Of a stretch of 64,000 bases of DNA, positions 9,801-24,800 are shown one piece after another (within the stretch, counting starts at the first letter, position 1; each line of letters begins with the position of its first letter). This stretch comes from Edolisoma coerulescens (taxonomy: Eukaryota > Chordata > Aves > Passeriformes > Campephagidae): assembly GCA_013397115.1 (NCBI GenBank), contig VWZW01002762.1:186001-250000 (forward strand), given 5' to 3'. A model generated the notes under the pieces. It did not search any database and was not told where the DNA came from. It saw only the letters and a list, made by a program, of their open reading frames with translations. Both the position numbers and the translations under genes were made by a program.

Positions 9801-12800
9801 TAAAGAATTTTTTTTTAATATCCAATCTAAACCTACCTTCCTTCAGCTTAAGGCCATTCTTCCTTGTCCTATCACTATGTGCCCTTGTGAAAAGTCCCTT
9901 TCCAGGTTAGCCCAGTAGTAAACTCCTCTTGGGCTATATACAGTTTTGTGTTCTGTGGTTGCAGACTTAGAAAAATAATAATTTCTGTTGGTTTAGATTA
10001 ATCAATATTCATTTTACTATGCTTTTTAACTTATTTTCTGTCTATGAGCTGCAGTCATAAGGTAGGATGCTTTATGAGAGATTCAATTTGCAATCTGCTC
10101 TGACAGGTTACAGTACAAGATGACAAACTTAAGGCACTTTCCATGATTTTGACAGCGCTCCAGTTTCAGTTGTATTGTTCATTACAGGGATTACTTGGTG
10201 TCTTCATCTGTTGAAAGAACTTTTTCTCTCAAAGTAACTCAGAGGAGACAAAATTACACATATCTTTGTGCAGGAGACAACTGAAAGTCCGTTGTGCTGA
10301 TACTGGTATTATGAATCAGTCTTCCTGATTTATGAACGGTTGATGAGTTTGAACTTTGTATCCTATGTATGGCTGTTGCAGGGTTTTTATCATCAGGGAA
10401 TAAACAATAGTGTATTTCTTCTTGTGAAATGCGTTTAAATATTTTTTTCTCATACCTTTGATTTTTTTTTTTCTTTTTTTTCCTGCAAAATGGAAAATTA
10501 TTTTAAGTAAGAGCTAGGGAAGCTGATGACATAAATGTTACTATGCATTTACACAATTTTATTTTGGGTATTTTATGAATTTTTGAAATCAGCATGATGA
10601 GACCTAGTTGAAAAGCTTTAAAAGGGCTGGAAACCCCTTTAATTTCTTTATTTTATTAAAGATCCTGGAGGTCTCTACTTCTCTTTGATGTATCAAAACA
10701 ACAGAAGGTTCTTTGAAGGAGTTACATAGCTGTTGGGTTATTTCTAGTGTTTTCTCAAAATAATTGAAAGCAGGTCTTTTGAATGGAAAGAAAGGCTTGC
10801 AAAGATCTGCAAATGTAAATTCTGTTAAAGACAAAAGCTTTTCTGCAATCATCTTGGTGGACTTAAGTTGTGCCTGTCAATCAGGAACACTCTCTAGGCT
10901 TGTTATAGATGAGTGCTGCATAAATAAGAAAGTAAAGCAAATTGGTATGGATTCACACTGATCTTTGATCTGCATTTGAGTATTTTGAACACAAGCTATT
11001 CATTATGTTCTCTGGTTATTCTTTTTTCCCTATATAGATATTATAAATGTATGTATAGGATATTAGCCTATACCTTACTAAGCTTGTTGCGTCTTTCAAC
11101 TTTTTATGCTCCATCTTACACAAAATATTACACTGTTTAAATCACACATTTCAGATACCAGAAAAGAAGTATCTGTTCTATACAAGTCCAGAGATGATTC
11201 TGAAAAATTAGTTTTTTCTTAGTGCTATTGCCAGACAATGGCTTGCATGGCTTTGTTTTATTTAAGAAAAGTCAAATATCTTCAAGTTGCTTTTCTAGAA
11301 TTAATTTGCCCTAAATTTGGGTATTGGGATATAATATATTCCAAATATTCCCTTCTAAGATTTTGGGCATCTTTTTTACATCAATTTTACAAGAAGTTTC
11401 AAATAGAATGATATTGAAATGTTCCTGAATCCAGAAGATAAGAAGCTGCACATCAGGATGGCAGTGAAAAGGGCCATTCAGCAGTTACCTGAATCCTTCA
11501 GAAGTATTTGCTTGCAATACCAGCCTTAGTGTCTGGAGAGATCTGAGCTATTTTATGCCAAATAGGATGGGAATTGCATAGATTTATTTTTAGATTTAAA
11601 ATATTAATTTTGAACAATATTGTTAAGGGTGTCTTTTTCATGGAGAAGTAGCAGATATTCTTCACAATTTATAGTTGCTAAAAATGCCTTTGAGTATTAG
11701 TTTACCTTCCACTTACTCAAAATTATCTAAGGGAGTCTCTGCTAATGACTAGTGCAAACTGGCGATTGTGGTTTTAGTTCAAGCTGCGCTTTATTTATCA
11801 GTGTCTCCCACAGCCCTTAACAGCTTTGTTTCACTTCTTCCAAGACTGTGGTTAGTACAAGTTGAAGAAGCAAGGCAGAGACTCTAGCAATGCCATTAAC
11901 ATAATACAACAAAGAAATAGCATTATGATAAAAGTTTTATAGATAAATAACAAATTATTTCTCCCACCATTCAGACAATTCTTATCTCTAATGGGCTGCA
12001 GTGGAAAAGAAGAGGCTTGGTTTTTAATTTGCTTCTAAACTTGGTAGTTAATGGTGAGAAAAAATTATTTTTTACACAGGCATATTCAACCTGAATGGTG
12101 TGAAAACTTCTGTAAGTACAGCCTCTTTCTTGGATATCATATTGTTTTTTAACAATAGTTAAAAATTGTTCACTGTTCTTATGAAGTTTTTTCAGATGAT
12201 AAAGGAAAATTAGTTTGGAAGAGATGCTGCATTTAATGTTATCAGTTACAATGAAGATCAGGTAATGTATTTAGCACCTGTGTGTTCCCCAATCCTCACA
12301 AGTATGAAAAATTGCACAGAAAATGTGTTAAGCAAAATGGACATAAAGGGCAGGAAAGTCTGCAGTTTGTAAGAATGTAATGCTTAAAATGATAATTGAT
12401 ATATAAGCTTCAAGATTTTTGCTGAAATTAATGGATTTTATTAATTGTACTTTTCTAATGGGTTTCTTCTTCCCTAGGCACGAGCTTTAACACCTCAGAC
12501 AGCAGAAACAGATGCAATAAGATTTTTGGTTGGAACACAGTCTCTTAGATATGATAATCAGGTAATTTTTCTGTCAAATGTCAGTCGTAATTTTTACCTC
12601 TTTTTGTAACATTGTTCCAATATCATCCCTCTTCTTTTCTCCCCCCTGTTGAATACGAACATTAATTGAGTCGAGTTGACGACTTCTGTGGGTAGAATGT
12701 AAAGATATTAGTAAGAAATGTGGGTGAATGAAAGCTGTGTGTATTTTCTGAAAATCATATTGCTCTTCTAAATTGTATGAATAAATCAGATTGGTTTAGT

Positions 12801-15800
12801 AAAGAAACTCCCATATTTTTGTTAATTTGAATCTATAGATGCTCTGGAGCTATCTTTAAATCCCTGAAGAGATGCAAAGTAAAACAAAAGTCTTTAAGCC
12901 TTATTTGCTTCTAATGGGACTCCTGGTACGTGCTCAGTACGTGAAGCTTCATAAACTGGATTTTTCAATATTCATTATTGGCAATCATCTGTGTCCTTTC
13001 TAATCATGAGTTTAACAATTCAAACTAAAATTTGAGTGACTTTCATGGCTCAGTTTCTGTTGGTCCATTTCTCCTGCACTTAGGAGTATGAGTTGTAATT
13101 TAATTTTTGTGATTGAATTTCAGTAAAAGTCATACTGAAGCAAGTTCTTGAGGCTGAAAGGGTTAAAAGGCTGTATTGAGTGTAGGTGGCAAGGCTTGGG
13201 TAGCAGGAGAGCTGCAGTGGTGGCCTCAGCCTGTGCCAGAGATGGCTGGTTTCAGTGAATCCACTCCAGGACACAGGTGAGTCAGTTTCCCATGAAGGCC
13301 CTGTGCTGAAGCAGAGGAAAAGAGTGAGATGCAAAAAGCATCAGGGAGAAAACACTCATAACCACCATATCCCCCTGCCCCACTTGAAAGGGTCAGAGGA
13401 GTCTGGGGTGAAGTTCAGCCTGGAAAGCGGAGGAGAGAAGGTACTTGTTTATTTTAACTGCCAATGAACTAATTCACTCACCTCACTCACCTCACTCACA
13501 ACTCAGGTCTGTTTTGCCCAGAATATTAGTTAGTAAGCGACCTCCCTGTCTGTAGCTTGGCACATGAACTGTCTCATTTCTATTCTTCCTGGTTTCTCCC
13601 CGTCTTTTTTGGGGAGAGCAGGTGTCTGGATGGAGCCTGTTAGCCGAGGCTAACACCCACCACAGAAGTCCCTGGGATTGAATAGAGTGACCGACTCTTT
13701 TGAAAGTGGCCTGTAATGGGCTGCACAAGATGACTTGGAACCATAGTTTTGGGACATGTGAGCTGTCAATTCCCCATGAGGTTTCGAGTTCATTACTCAA
13801 TGATAATACTGATGAGACTCAAGAAAACTTATTCCAAGGCATAAGGGGGATGGAGTATTCAGTTTTATTTACATTTCTCGTAATACTTGGGAGAAGAGTA
13901 ACAAAACAAGTGGCAGACAAACTTAGTTAAAAGTTCAATACACATGATTATATTTTTGATTGTGCTGTCTCTTGCTCTTCAAATATTTGGTTATAATGTG
14001 GGAGGTTTTTGTTGTTTGGTTTTTTTGGGTTTTTTTTAAGCTGTGATTTCTGTTACGGCTTTACTACTTGGTCAACTAATTAAATCCTAATACAAAATTG
14101 TTGAAGAGTGGTTCTCACTTATCAGTTGATAGCCAACAGATCTTTAATAATTTAAATTTTCTGATTTTGGTAAGTTTATTGGGTATATACTAAGTATTTT
14201 AGAAATGTTTGCATATGCTTCAACTTTGAGTATGCTTTTCTTTTTCCAGTGAATAACATTAACAATAGAAATGCAGGACAATTCCTAGTGTATTAACAAA
14301 TGTTTGGAGGTTATTGGCCTTTAGCTGTGCCTCAGGCCATCATTTCTTCTCAGCTAGTTCCTCAATCCCCAAGAAGTGCCCTAGGCCTCAGCTCATTATA
14401 ACTTAATTCAGCACTAGGTTCTCTACATTTGCTTAAAAACTTTTTTAGTTACATGACCAAACTTATGAGCTAGCTTGAAACACTTAGTACTTTACCAAGT
14501 CCTGCACAGTGAGAGGTTTTATCATGTGCAGATTATTTCTTCCCTTCTGGTCATGGGCAGGTGTAGTGCAAATGAAAGAGCAATAATTTTACAGCTGACA
14601 TGATAACTTTTGCCTCATTGAGGTTTATTGCTGTATGAAGCAATTTTAGGTATTCATAGGAGAATATATTTTAGGTGAAAATATTTTCCTATTAATACTA
14701 GTATTTCAAAGGAAAGGAAAGTGTTTATAAGATTTTATATTCTGTTAATATTTGACATATTAATAGTGTGTAATACTTGGCATTTGGTCCTCATAACATG
14801 CTGCGAATGGTTTAAGTAGTAGCACTGTGTTCTACATGGTGTAGTTTTGGAACTTTTGTCCTCAGTACTTTCATTGTTGCTAAACTTAATGCATTTATTG
14901 TATGAATTGGAAATATTCAAGTATGTAATTTATTCTTTTCTCATCTCATTCTCAGAACTCTTCAAGTTAATTTTCAGTCTTGTGTCTTAGAACTTAAAAT
15001 ATTAATTTTCATTACTTACATAATGCACTGCATCCCCTGTACTCAGCACCTCAAACCTTGTGTTCAGTTCTGGGCTCCTCACTACAGGGAAGACTTGGAG
15101 GTGCTGTAGTGTATCCAGAGAAGGGTGATGGAGCTGGTGACAGGTCTGGAGCACAACTGTTACGAGGAGGAGCTGAGGGAGCTGGGGTTGTTTAGTGTGG
15201 AGAAAAGGAAGCTGGAGAATGGAGTGTCTTACCACTGTCTACAGCTATCTGAAAGGGGGTTGTAGCCAGGTGGGCGTCGATCTCTTCTCCCAGGCAACCA
15301 GTGACAGGACAGGTGAGAGGAAATAGCCTTAAGTTACACTAGGAGAAGTTTAAGCTGGATATTAGGAAAAATGCTTTCATGGAAAGGGTTGTAAAGCATT
15401 GGAAGAGACTGCCCAGGGAAGTGGTAAAGTCATCATCCCCGGAAGAGTTCAAAAAACGCGTGAATATGGCACTTGAGGACATTGTTTAATGGTCAACATG
15501 GTGGTGTACTGTATTTGGTATTAGAATATTGTCCTCTGAAATTTCTCTTGTCCTTAGTATTTAGTGAAGTCACTGTTCTATATATCATGTATTCAAATCG
15601 AGTAGGAAGATCCTTAGCAAAAAACCATTGGGGGAACTTTTTCAGTTCTTGCTGTTATGCTGATCAACTTTTTCTGGTAGGTGGTGTTGATTGGTATAGC
15701 TGTGAAAGATGTAATTTTTCAGTTCACAAGGTGTAAACAATACTGTTGCATAAGAATTAAATTTCATATTTCCTAAAAATCTCAGTCTCGGCATTTCGTC

Positions 15801-18800
15801 AGCTACCTGTGTGTTCTGCCAGTTTACAGCTGTCCATGTTGTCAGCTGAATCGGAAACATTGGCAGAGAGGAATTGGTTATCTGTGCCTTCAAAGGGCTT
15901 CACATGGGGCAAAGAGCACTCCCTTATGTGCCGAGTGACTCTTAACCTGGTTAGTGTGGGAAGAGAATGTATGACTGTACTAAATGGGGTTTAGATTTGT
16001 GGTTCACTTTCTTGGGTGAGAGACTTGGCCTGAGCTGCCAAAAGAGACTCCAAACAAAAACAAGGTATGAGATTAAATTGATCTTTTTTCAAAGGCAGAA
16101 GTGTTACTCTTTAAGATGGATATGCAGTTGTTGGGGTAGATGTATAGGGTCTTGATTCCTGAGTGGATTCCTAGGCTCAAGGCAGCAAATGAAGTGTCAA
16201 AAGACAACTTGCTAATCAACTGCAGAGGTGATTCTATGCCTTGGATGACAAAATGGAAGAATAAATACAGATGATGAGGTCCAGGATTATATTTGAAGGA
16301 GTTGCTGATGACTGGGCAATAAAGAAAAAAGTAACATGTAAACTCAGCCCCTTAAAAATAATAGCGTTTAGATGAAGTTGAGACCTATATTGCAGCTTCT
16401 GTATTTTAAGAAAATCTTCTGTATTTCTGCATAACTAAGATTTTTGCAGTGATTCAGTAGTTAATTCAGTAGACTTAATTCAGTTATGATGATAGGATGT
16501 CTCTTGGCTTTTTTTTCATCTTCATTGTTCAACTTTGAAAATTAATTTTTAATCAGGATACAGTTGTTTAAAATTTGTGAGTATTCTAAATTTATTTGTC
16601 CACTGTTGAGCTTAGAGGAATTAGTCCCATGAGTAAAGTTCCTTCTGTATGTTATGCCAGACTAGAATCTTCCTAAATTTATTGTATTTCTGAGACAACT
16701 ATAGAAAAACAACTAACTGTTGTCATTTTTCCCTCTCTTTCTTTTAATTTGGGCCTATTAAGAAAAGCCAAACCCATTGCAAAGAACCCTGCAACAAACA
16801 AAAATGAAAATAATAAAAGGCAAACTTATTTCTGTCTTTTAAAAATATTATCTATATTTTTAAATACTATTTTTTTTCTTCATCTTTCAGTGTTTTATGT
16901 TTCCATATAGTATAAAAAGATTAGATTTGTGTCTTGGTAAAGATATGTGGCTGCTAAAGTGAACTCTCAAAATGTTTCTTATTCAGTGTAAAGTATCTGC
17001 TTCAAAGAAGAGTCCTTTCCCTCTCTCTCCTTTCTTCATAGATGGTTTGAGTCAGATGATTTGGATACAGAATTGGTGCAGACATTTAGACTAAGGATTG
17101 TAATGTTGTTATTTTTGTTTATTGCTGTAAGAAGTGTTGAATTGTAATACGTGGCTTATTTATTATTAGCCATTAAATGAAAAATCACCTTCAAGCTTTA
17201 AGTTGAAAATTGAGAATAAGCATGGTATTTCCTCAAACAGGGAAATTGCTTGTGTTTTCCTCGAAAAGTTAATCCTGCATGAAATCAATGATATAGTAAA
17301 TTGTTAGTATAACAATTAATTAAAGTAGATATCGGCTATAAAAATCTCATTAAATTGTTCCATGTAGTCATCATGTATAATTAAGACCCACAGGAAAACA
17401 TTTGAAACCCTAATGTTCTATTTTATTGTATTTGCAGATTCACATCATAGATTTTGATGATGAAAATAACATTATAAACAAAAATGTTCTCCTTCATCAA
17501 GTGGGTGAAATTTGGCACATTAGTACCAGTCCTGCAGATAAAGGTGTACTAGCAACCTGCTACAATAAAAGTAAGTCCTTTTTAAATGTGCTCAACTTGT
17601 TCAAATGTTTTGATGTTTTTAAGTGTGCAAAGTTCGAACCTCTAGCTATGTGTAGAAACTTTCAGTTGGAATTATCAATGCAAGCATTTCTAAAAAAATC
17701 TGCAACTTTTACCTATATCTCATTTGTGTCATATCTGTAGGTTATCTTGGTTAGAAGTCAACTTCTGTGTTCATGTTAAGAAAAGCAGCAAAATAAACCT
17801 TATGCTTGGCTGATGAATGCAAAGCATGGCAAATAAAATACATTCCTGTTACTTTATGCATCATTTTTATTGGTCTATATGTTTTCTTTTGAAAGTGGAA
17901 GTAAATGTCTTTCAAAATATGCTGGCATCAAGCTTTGCTTAAAACTGCAGATGGAGTTTGTATATAATGTTATTTTTCATATGTGAAATGCAGGTATGCC
18001 CACAGAGAGCTATAGTTTCTTATCTAAATATCTCCTCAGTAGGAATGCTCCTTGTCTAACCTTACACTAAGTGCACAACTATTGAGATTAAGGATCTCTG
18101 TGCAATTCCTGAGTGAGTCAGGTGTGAAGATTTTCTGGCACAAGTCTCGAAAAACCCACTTGCATCACTTGGGGAAGGGGATGATTTTTCTCTCTGACAA
18201 GTAAGAAATCTGAGGTGTCAATTGAAATAAATATTATTTATTCTAGTAAATATTAGTCTGTTCTTTCATGGAAATACAGTCCAAGAGTATAACAAAAAAG
18301 GAATGAGTTTCAGGCTCTGTACATCTGTGAACAGTTGTAGAGATGTGTGTTCCTGCTGTTCAGCCTTCTGGTTGTATTAGGGAGAGGGTTCCAGGATTTC
18401 CTAGTTCTCCTAATTATTTTGAATTGAAATAAAACTGTTAAAATTTGAATCTCTTTCACAAATGTTAGGTTATTTTTTAAAACCAATGATAGAAGATAAG
18501 TCAAGTAGATTTTTCAGTTGAGATGATGGTGGGCATTTTGATTGAGAGCCTTTCCAATTTCCTTTATTGGACCTATTAAATCATGTGTATGTTTTCTATT
18601 CTAGATTCTTTGTGTTCTAGATTTAGTTCATCTGATTTCTTAATATTAAGCTCTCTTGTTTATACTTCATGCATTTTACTTTAGAATTCTCATCCATTAA
18701 CGTTCTGCAGAAAACAAGATCTCATTCTCAAATGGTGATTACTGACTCTAAATAGCAGTGTATAGAACTGAAAGCACACAGTGTGGGGTTCTGTAATGAG

Positions 18801-21800
18801 GAATACTAAGTTCAGTATTACTTCAGTAATTCTTCAGTATTACTTCAGAAGTTCAGCTTACTTCAAGTAGTAATGCAACCAAATTAAGCAATCGAAACTT
18901 TTACAACAATTTAATGTATTGCATTTCTTTGTTATTTTTGAAAGACTCTTAACGCATTTTCTCATTGAACTACAAGTCAAATGAGATGATGCTGACAGGA
19001 ACAGCTGTTAGTATTGTGCCCATCCCTGTGTCTGAGACCAGCACTTCTGTGAAGACTTGAATGTTGTTGAAACTGGGAGATTGAAGAAATGTGATGTGTG
19101 TCCATTATTAATAGCTATTTTTTGAAGTCGCTTGAAGAAGTGGTGAAATGTGGCTTTGAAGAGAAGTGGAATTATGTACATTTTTCATTTCCTAGCTCAC
19201 TGGATAAGCTAATGGAATAGGGTGAAATTTCCACACTTTATATTGGGAAACATACTGAGCTTTCTTTTACACATTTGCAAAGAGTTATCATAACTGAGGT
19301 ATGAAAGAAAGATGTAGTAGGTGCAAACAGAAGAGCACTTTTTCACAGCTCTCCTGATCTTTGATTTTTGTTAAGAGGAATTTGCCTTTTATATAGGAAG
19401 TTTGGGGAATATAAATTTCTTTTTTCAAATGCGGTAAAAAATCTTTCCACAGTATCCCGTTGTTATCATCCCCTGTTACGTTATTGAGAATGTTATTTGG
19501 GAACTATATTCTCTGAATAGTCAGTAAAGTTAAATTAAATGGTGCTCTGTATTCTTTGTTCAAGATATTTTAATAGAGTATCAATGTACAATTAGGTTTT
19601 GAAAAGGAAAATACCTTCCTGACTCTGAAGTCAAAATGAACGAAACCTCCTTTTTTTGTTAGCATCAGTATTTACTACTTTGTCTAATATTTTCATTGAA
19701 AAAATACAAGGCTTTATTAATGATGCATTCTCAATTATGACGTTAACTAGAATAATAATGGTTCCAGTACCAATGAAACAATTGTGTCTTTGGATATTAA
19801 CCAGAAATTCCATTTTCTAGGACATTATGTCTTTATACAAAGAAAAAATTGTGGAACTCTTTCTTCATCCCTCCTCATGCACACACGTTAAAAATACTGA
19901 CTTAATCACACACTTACAAAGGGAGAGCTTATTAGACTCAGTTCCTGCCTCAGTTATAGTGGTCTCCCCCCTCACTGATCATGAATATTTCACTTAGGAG
20001 ATTTGATACTGTTACGACTGATATTATAGGAAGATAATTTTATTCTCAAGTGATAGGATTACTAGTTATGTACAATCTTGTCCAACCTCCAGAAAAGATT
20101 GGGAATTTACTATGCTGGAGGCACGGCACTTGCCTGTGCTACACATTTCTAACTTACTCACCAATATTGTGTGCTAGAAATGTATTAATACCATCCCAGT
20201 GTAACTGACATTGCTAACAGACAAGATGTGTCTTGAGGAGATGCTGAGAAGTAGCTTTTCTTTTTGCAAATGTGTTTGGCAGCTATTTGATGTTGTGAGA
20301 ATTAGGAATGTTGTATTTTATCACAGATTCCCTAACTGAAGAGAGAAAGTGCATAAATATCTGAAAGAAGCTAGGTATTAGGAGAGAAAAGAAGGATTAT
20401 AGTCTAAATATCTCCGGGACAAGGGGAGAAGGCTTTGTAAAATTAATATCTGAGGTATCCAGACGAACTCATGGACTATTAGTCAGTTTTGTGACATGTT
20501 GATACATCATTTTTCTCTTCTAGTCCAGCAAATCAACTGAATTAAAACAGGGGTGTGGTTTTTTTTTCCCTCTTGAAGAGAATAAGATTGTTACTGACAG
20601 CTTTAGGTAAAAATCAAGGGGAGAAATGAGTTTGGTAGTCTTCTAGCTTTAGAAGTTAAATTAGATTGTTAAAGTTCAGTGTGAGACGGATTAGATTTAA
20701 AAGAAACTAAAAGATTGGATTCTTGAGAGAACAACACAATTTGGAGATGGTTTTGGGTGATGATAATAAAAATGGCAATAAGATAGAGTGCTACAGTTGC
20801 ATTTTAATGGATTTAATGCCTAATCTCTGAAAATTTACATGTGCTTATTTGCCTCTGATACTTACTAATATCCTAAAGTTATGTTCAGCAAAACAGAAAT
20901 CAAATAATTTGCTTTACAGTAGCCCAGATTTAAAATGGAGGATGCTGCATTTAGTGGAAAATCTCTGTGAGAAAAATTTTAGGAACTTTACACCTTTCTT
21001 CTTTTTTTGCTGTTCTGACTAGCTGTATTCAGTTGGCTATTCTCTATTTTATTACTTTCATTAAATTAAAATGTGACAGGAGTGACACTTCTAAAAAGTG
21101 AATAAGAAAGGTGACAAAGTAATTAAGGAGATCATAGCATTTCTTAGTAGAAATGCACATTTAAATATCAGAAAAAAAGAATTATGGGGTGGGTTGAGGG
21201 TCAAGAACATACCCTCCAAATAATGGTATGAACCAATGAGAATAATGGTACACTAAATATAATAATAAGTTTAAAAATTAAGATAAATTAGTCTTCAAGA
21301 AGTTGGTAGCTATCCAAACACTCTCTTCAACTGCTAGGGGGAAGATAATTTCACATGTGTATTCCTACTGCAAGTTTGAAAGAAGCTTGCTTCATTATTC
21401 AGACAAGCATCCTATCCTACTCTAGGATAAGTTTTTCATTGTGAGAAAGTGAAATGCCAAAACCCTGTAAATCATACTAAAGGGGAGTCGCTTGGGAACT
21501 AGAAGAGTGGAGACCTGACAAAGTGCTAGACTCCACTGGAAAATGATCTGTATACAGTCTCAGTATTACTCAAGTTTCAGGCTATAGGAGGGGAATTAGG
21601 AAAACCATTTGAATGGACTTTTAATCATGTTCTAAGGCAACAAGAAGTACCAACAGGCAACAGACTAGGGTGTGTTTAATGATTTTTATATGTAAAGTAG
21701 GTGATGGAAGCCTCAGCTCTAGAAATGGCTAAAAAAATTGGGATTCCTGTCTCTCACCTGGTGTTTTAGGATACTGTTAAAATGGAGGCAGACTGTTTCC

Positions 21801-24800
21801 TGTGGACTTATGAAGTAAACTTCAGCTACATCATTAAAGGAATGGGGAATTCAGGGGGATTTTTCTGTAAGCTATTTAAAGAGTTCTACAGCCATTTATC
21901 AATTTGCCAGCAATGGATGGCTTCTTTCCGAGTGACTCTTGGATCTGGTCTCTGTGGACCAGAATAATAAGTAAAGAGTTTGAAATGAATGATCATGGTG
22001 ATGAATGTGGGGAAAGCTGTCAGTCTAAAATAATTATTTTATAAATATAATTATACAGCGTTATTTGCAAAACCTGAATATAGCTTTCGTTGTATCCTAT
22101 AAACTAGAATAATCCCCCAGATTTATGCATTGCTCTGAGATACAGATGAATTTATTTAGCATGTCAGCAGAAACTAGTGGTTTGTTTGAATTTTGGTACT
22201 GTGTAATGGCCAGCTACTTGGGTAGTTACTGTGTTCTGTTGGATGTTATACAGATACTCAGAGATGGTAAAATTGTTTGAGAAGTCAAGGGTTAAGACAA
22301 ACTGAGTTTGCATGATGTGATGGGGAGATAAAGGGGAGGAAATAGAAAAATGATCCAGACTGAAAAGTCTGCATAGGTGGAAAATAGTTTGCCTGCTGAA
22401 CCTCCAATTGGATCAAGGTAGTGGTCTCGACTACTGCAAAGGTGAATTTTCAGGACGTGGTTGTATGCAGCTACTTCAGCATATCTCCTGGGTGCAGGGG
22501 TAAGATAGGCTTGGAGGGGCAAAAGTGTAAAGGACCATGTCTCACAACATAATTGTAGACAATTGTACTGTTGCCTGTCACAGGTCTAATAGGGGAAATG
22601 CTTGCTGAAAGACAAAGTGAAAAAAATTAAGGCAATGGTAGAATTAGAGAAATAAGGAGATCCTGAGGAAGGAGATCCCAGAAACAACTAAGGGATCTGT
22701 CACTTAAAGGGTGAGCCTACGGCTGCAACCACTTGTGAGAACACAAGGTATGAGATGGTAAAATAGCTTTTGGGCAATCAGTTCTGTGGGAAGCTGGAGA
22801 AATGTTAGAGATAAGATATGGCCCTTAGGTGTTAGCAGACATTTAGTGTCTGTCAATACAAAAATAAATTATTGTGGTTAAATGTCTGCATGTTTTGGTT
22901 TTTGATTAGTGTTTTTTGTTCTACATTTCGTTTCTTCTTTATCTGTGGCAACTTCTGCTATTTTCCAGAACCCTTGTTTTTCTTCCTTTCTGTGGCATTT
23001 GTTGAAAGAATCAGTGAAATAATTTGCCAAGCCTTAAATTGTTGAATCTGACTTTTAGTTTTGATGTTGCTGTAAGATGAACAGTGGTCTAGAGACTTCA
23101 ACTTCACTTTTAGCTGTTTTAAACTGTGCCAGCAAACTAAACAGAATGATTATGCTGATTGTTTATGCAATTGTGAATTGGGTTGCAAGGCTATTTTCAC
23201 AACCACAAGAGTACCTTTATGTAATTGAAAACCTGAAAATTAGTATGTGACAATATAGGTGATAAAAGTAGTAGTGTTAAAGTCTGTTTGGAATGATTTA
23301 CTCTAATCATGTCAAGTAGGGTGAGATCAGATGTGGAAAGTGTGTGTGTGAGCTGTATCAACACTGAAAACAATTTAAGAGGAAAACAACCCTTAGCTGG
23401 TAGTTTGTGAGGGATAGAACCTGCTGGCTGTGACAGTCTTAATGTTGAATAATCAGGTTTTGGTATCAGTCAGCTGACTGCTTGTTTGTTGGGGGCTTTT
23501 TTTGGTTGGTTGGTTGATTTTTTACGGCACTGTTGCTATAATGATAATTTTTGCTGGAAATTGTAACCTGTAAAATAAATAGTCTCAGGATATTAGACTA
23601 TTATTTTAAGGTTATATATATATTCTAGTAACTTGAACAGGGTCATGGCATTGCCCTAGGGACTGACTTGCAGTAAAGCCTATTGTTAAACTGTGAGGGT
23701 ACTCCCTGAGCAGTTTTGGTGTGGGCCAAGTTAATGGTGTGCTTTCAGACAGTGATGCCCGTACGTAGTCCAAGAAATTAATGAATACTTGGGAGTGTAG
23801 CCTCCTTTTAACTTAGACTGCAAAAAACTTCAGCTTGATTGCGCTTTCTGGCCTCAGGGCTGAAGACCTGTACCTGACATTATTTTAAGTAAGTTGCCAA
23901 AAAAAAAAAATACCTGTCATGGTTCTCCATTGCAGATTTCTATAAAATACACAGATTGTTTGTTTTGGAGAATGTATTGAACGGAAACATGCAAGTACTT
24001 CAGAAATTAGATGAAAGACATGATAAAGATGTATATGAAATAAATTAAGATATGAAGATCTGGTCAAGAATTTCTGTTCTTCTGATCTCAATAATATGGT
24101 GGTTCTGTTGTGTGGCTTATTCCAAAAAATTAAGAGTGATCATTTTAGAGATAATTTCATCCTTCTAGAGAAGAGGGTGTTTTGAAGCAGTTATCCTTTT
24201 TTGTATAGCATTTTTACAGTGTCTAGTGCTATGGGGTGGTTTTGTTGTGATAAGGATTAGTAGGTGTTTTGTAGGTTCGTCTTAAAGAATCTTGATGAAT
24301 TAAATCGAAAGCTTCATGCTGCTCAATTTGAAGAGAATGTTTAATTACTGGATATTAGGTGCACACATTCATTGAGACAAAATTAAGTTTCTAGCAATGA
24401 TAATTGTCTTAATTTGTACTAGTTCTTGCTTCTGAAGACGGTACTTTTTTTCTAGCTGCTTTCAGATACCAAATGCTGCATCAGATCATGAACTGGAGTT
24501 GTTTTCCAGGTTGGTGATTTCTGAGTTCATAGAAAGGCTTATCAGGTTTTCATGGGGCAGTGAAAAGATCACTTCTCTTTTATTCTCAGTGCCTTTTGTA
24601 AGGATGCTGATGTTTTGCTGACTTCCTCATCTACTGTTGTACATAAGGCTCAGAAAACTGTCAGTCTTGATACAAAGAACTGTTCCTGAACTGTAACTAC
24701 CGCTTTAGTGTACAGCATCATGTTGGGATGGCTTAAATTATTTTTCTCTACATGCATTAACTAACTTTTTTAAAGAGAGGAATTCGTCTTTTGAGTCCTT

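Larger units (their letters stand above)
3850..12477 (+). other. EIPR1: EIPR1 intron 1 (8.6 kb)
   Basis: Runs from the GTGAGC donor to a pyrimidine-rich TTCTTCCCTAG acceptor. Contents: the right part of the CpG island to about 4210, an A/C-rich low-complexity tract (about 8711-8820), a CR1 fragment (about 9608-9925) and several T-rich tracts, for example near 10468-10491. A 166-codon minus-strand open frame at 4618-5118 has no recognised family. Otherwise it is unremarkable AT-rich intron. Confidence 0.9.
12562..17437 (+). other. EIPR1: EIPR1 intron 2 (4.9 kb)
   Basis: Runs from the GTAATT donor to a TTTGCAG acceptor. It contains an ERVL-type LTR (about 13177-13664) and a sense-oriented CR1 fragment (about 15041-15515). 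A G/T-rich stretch lies near 13988-14040. The rest is AT-rich and shows no gene. Confidence 0.9.
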
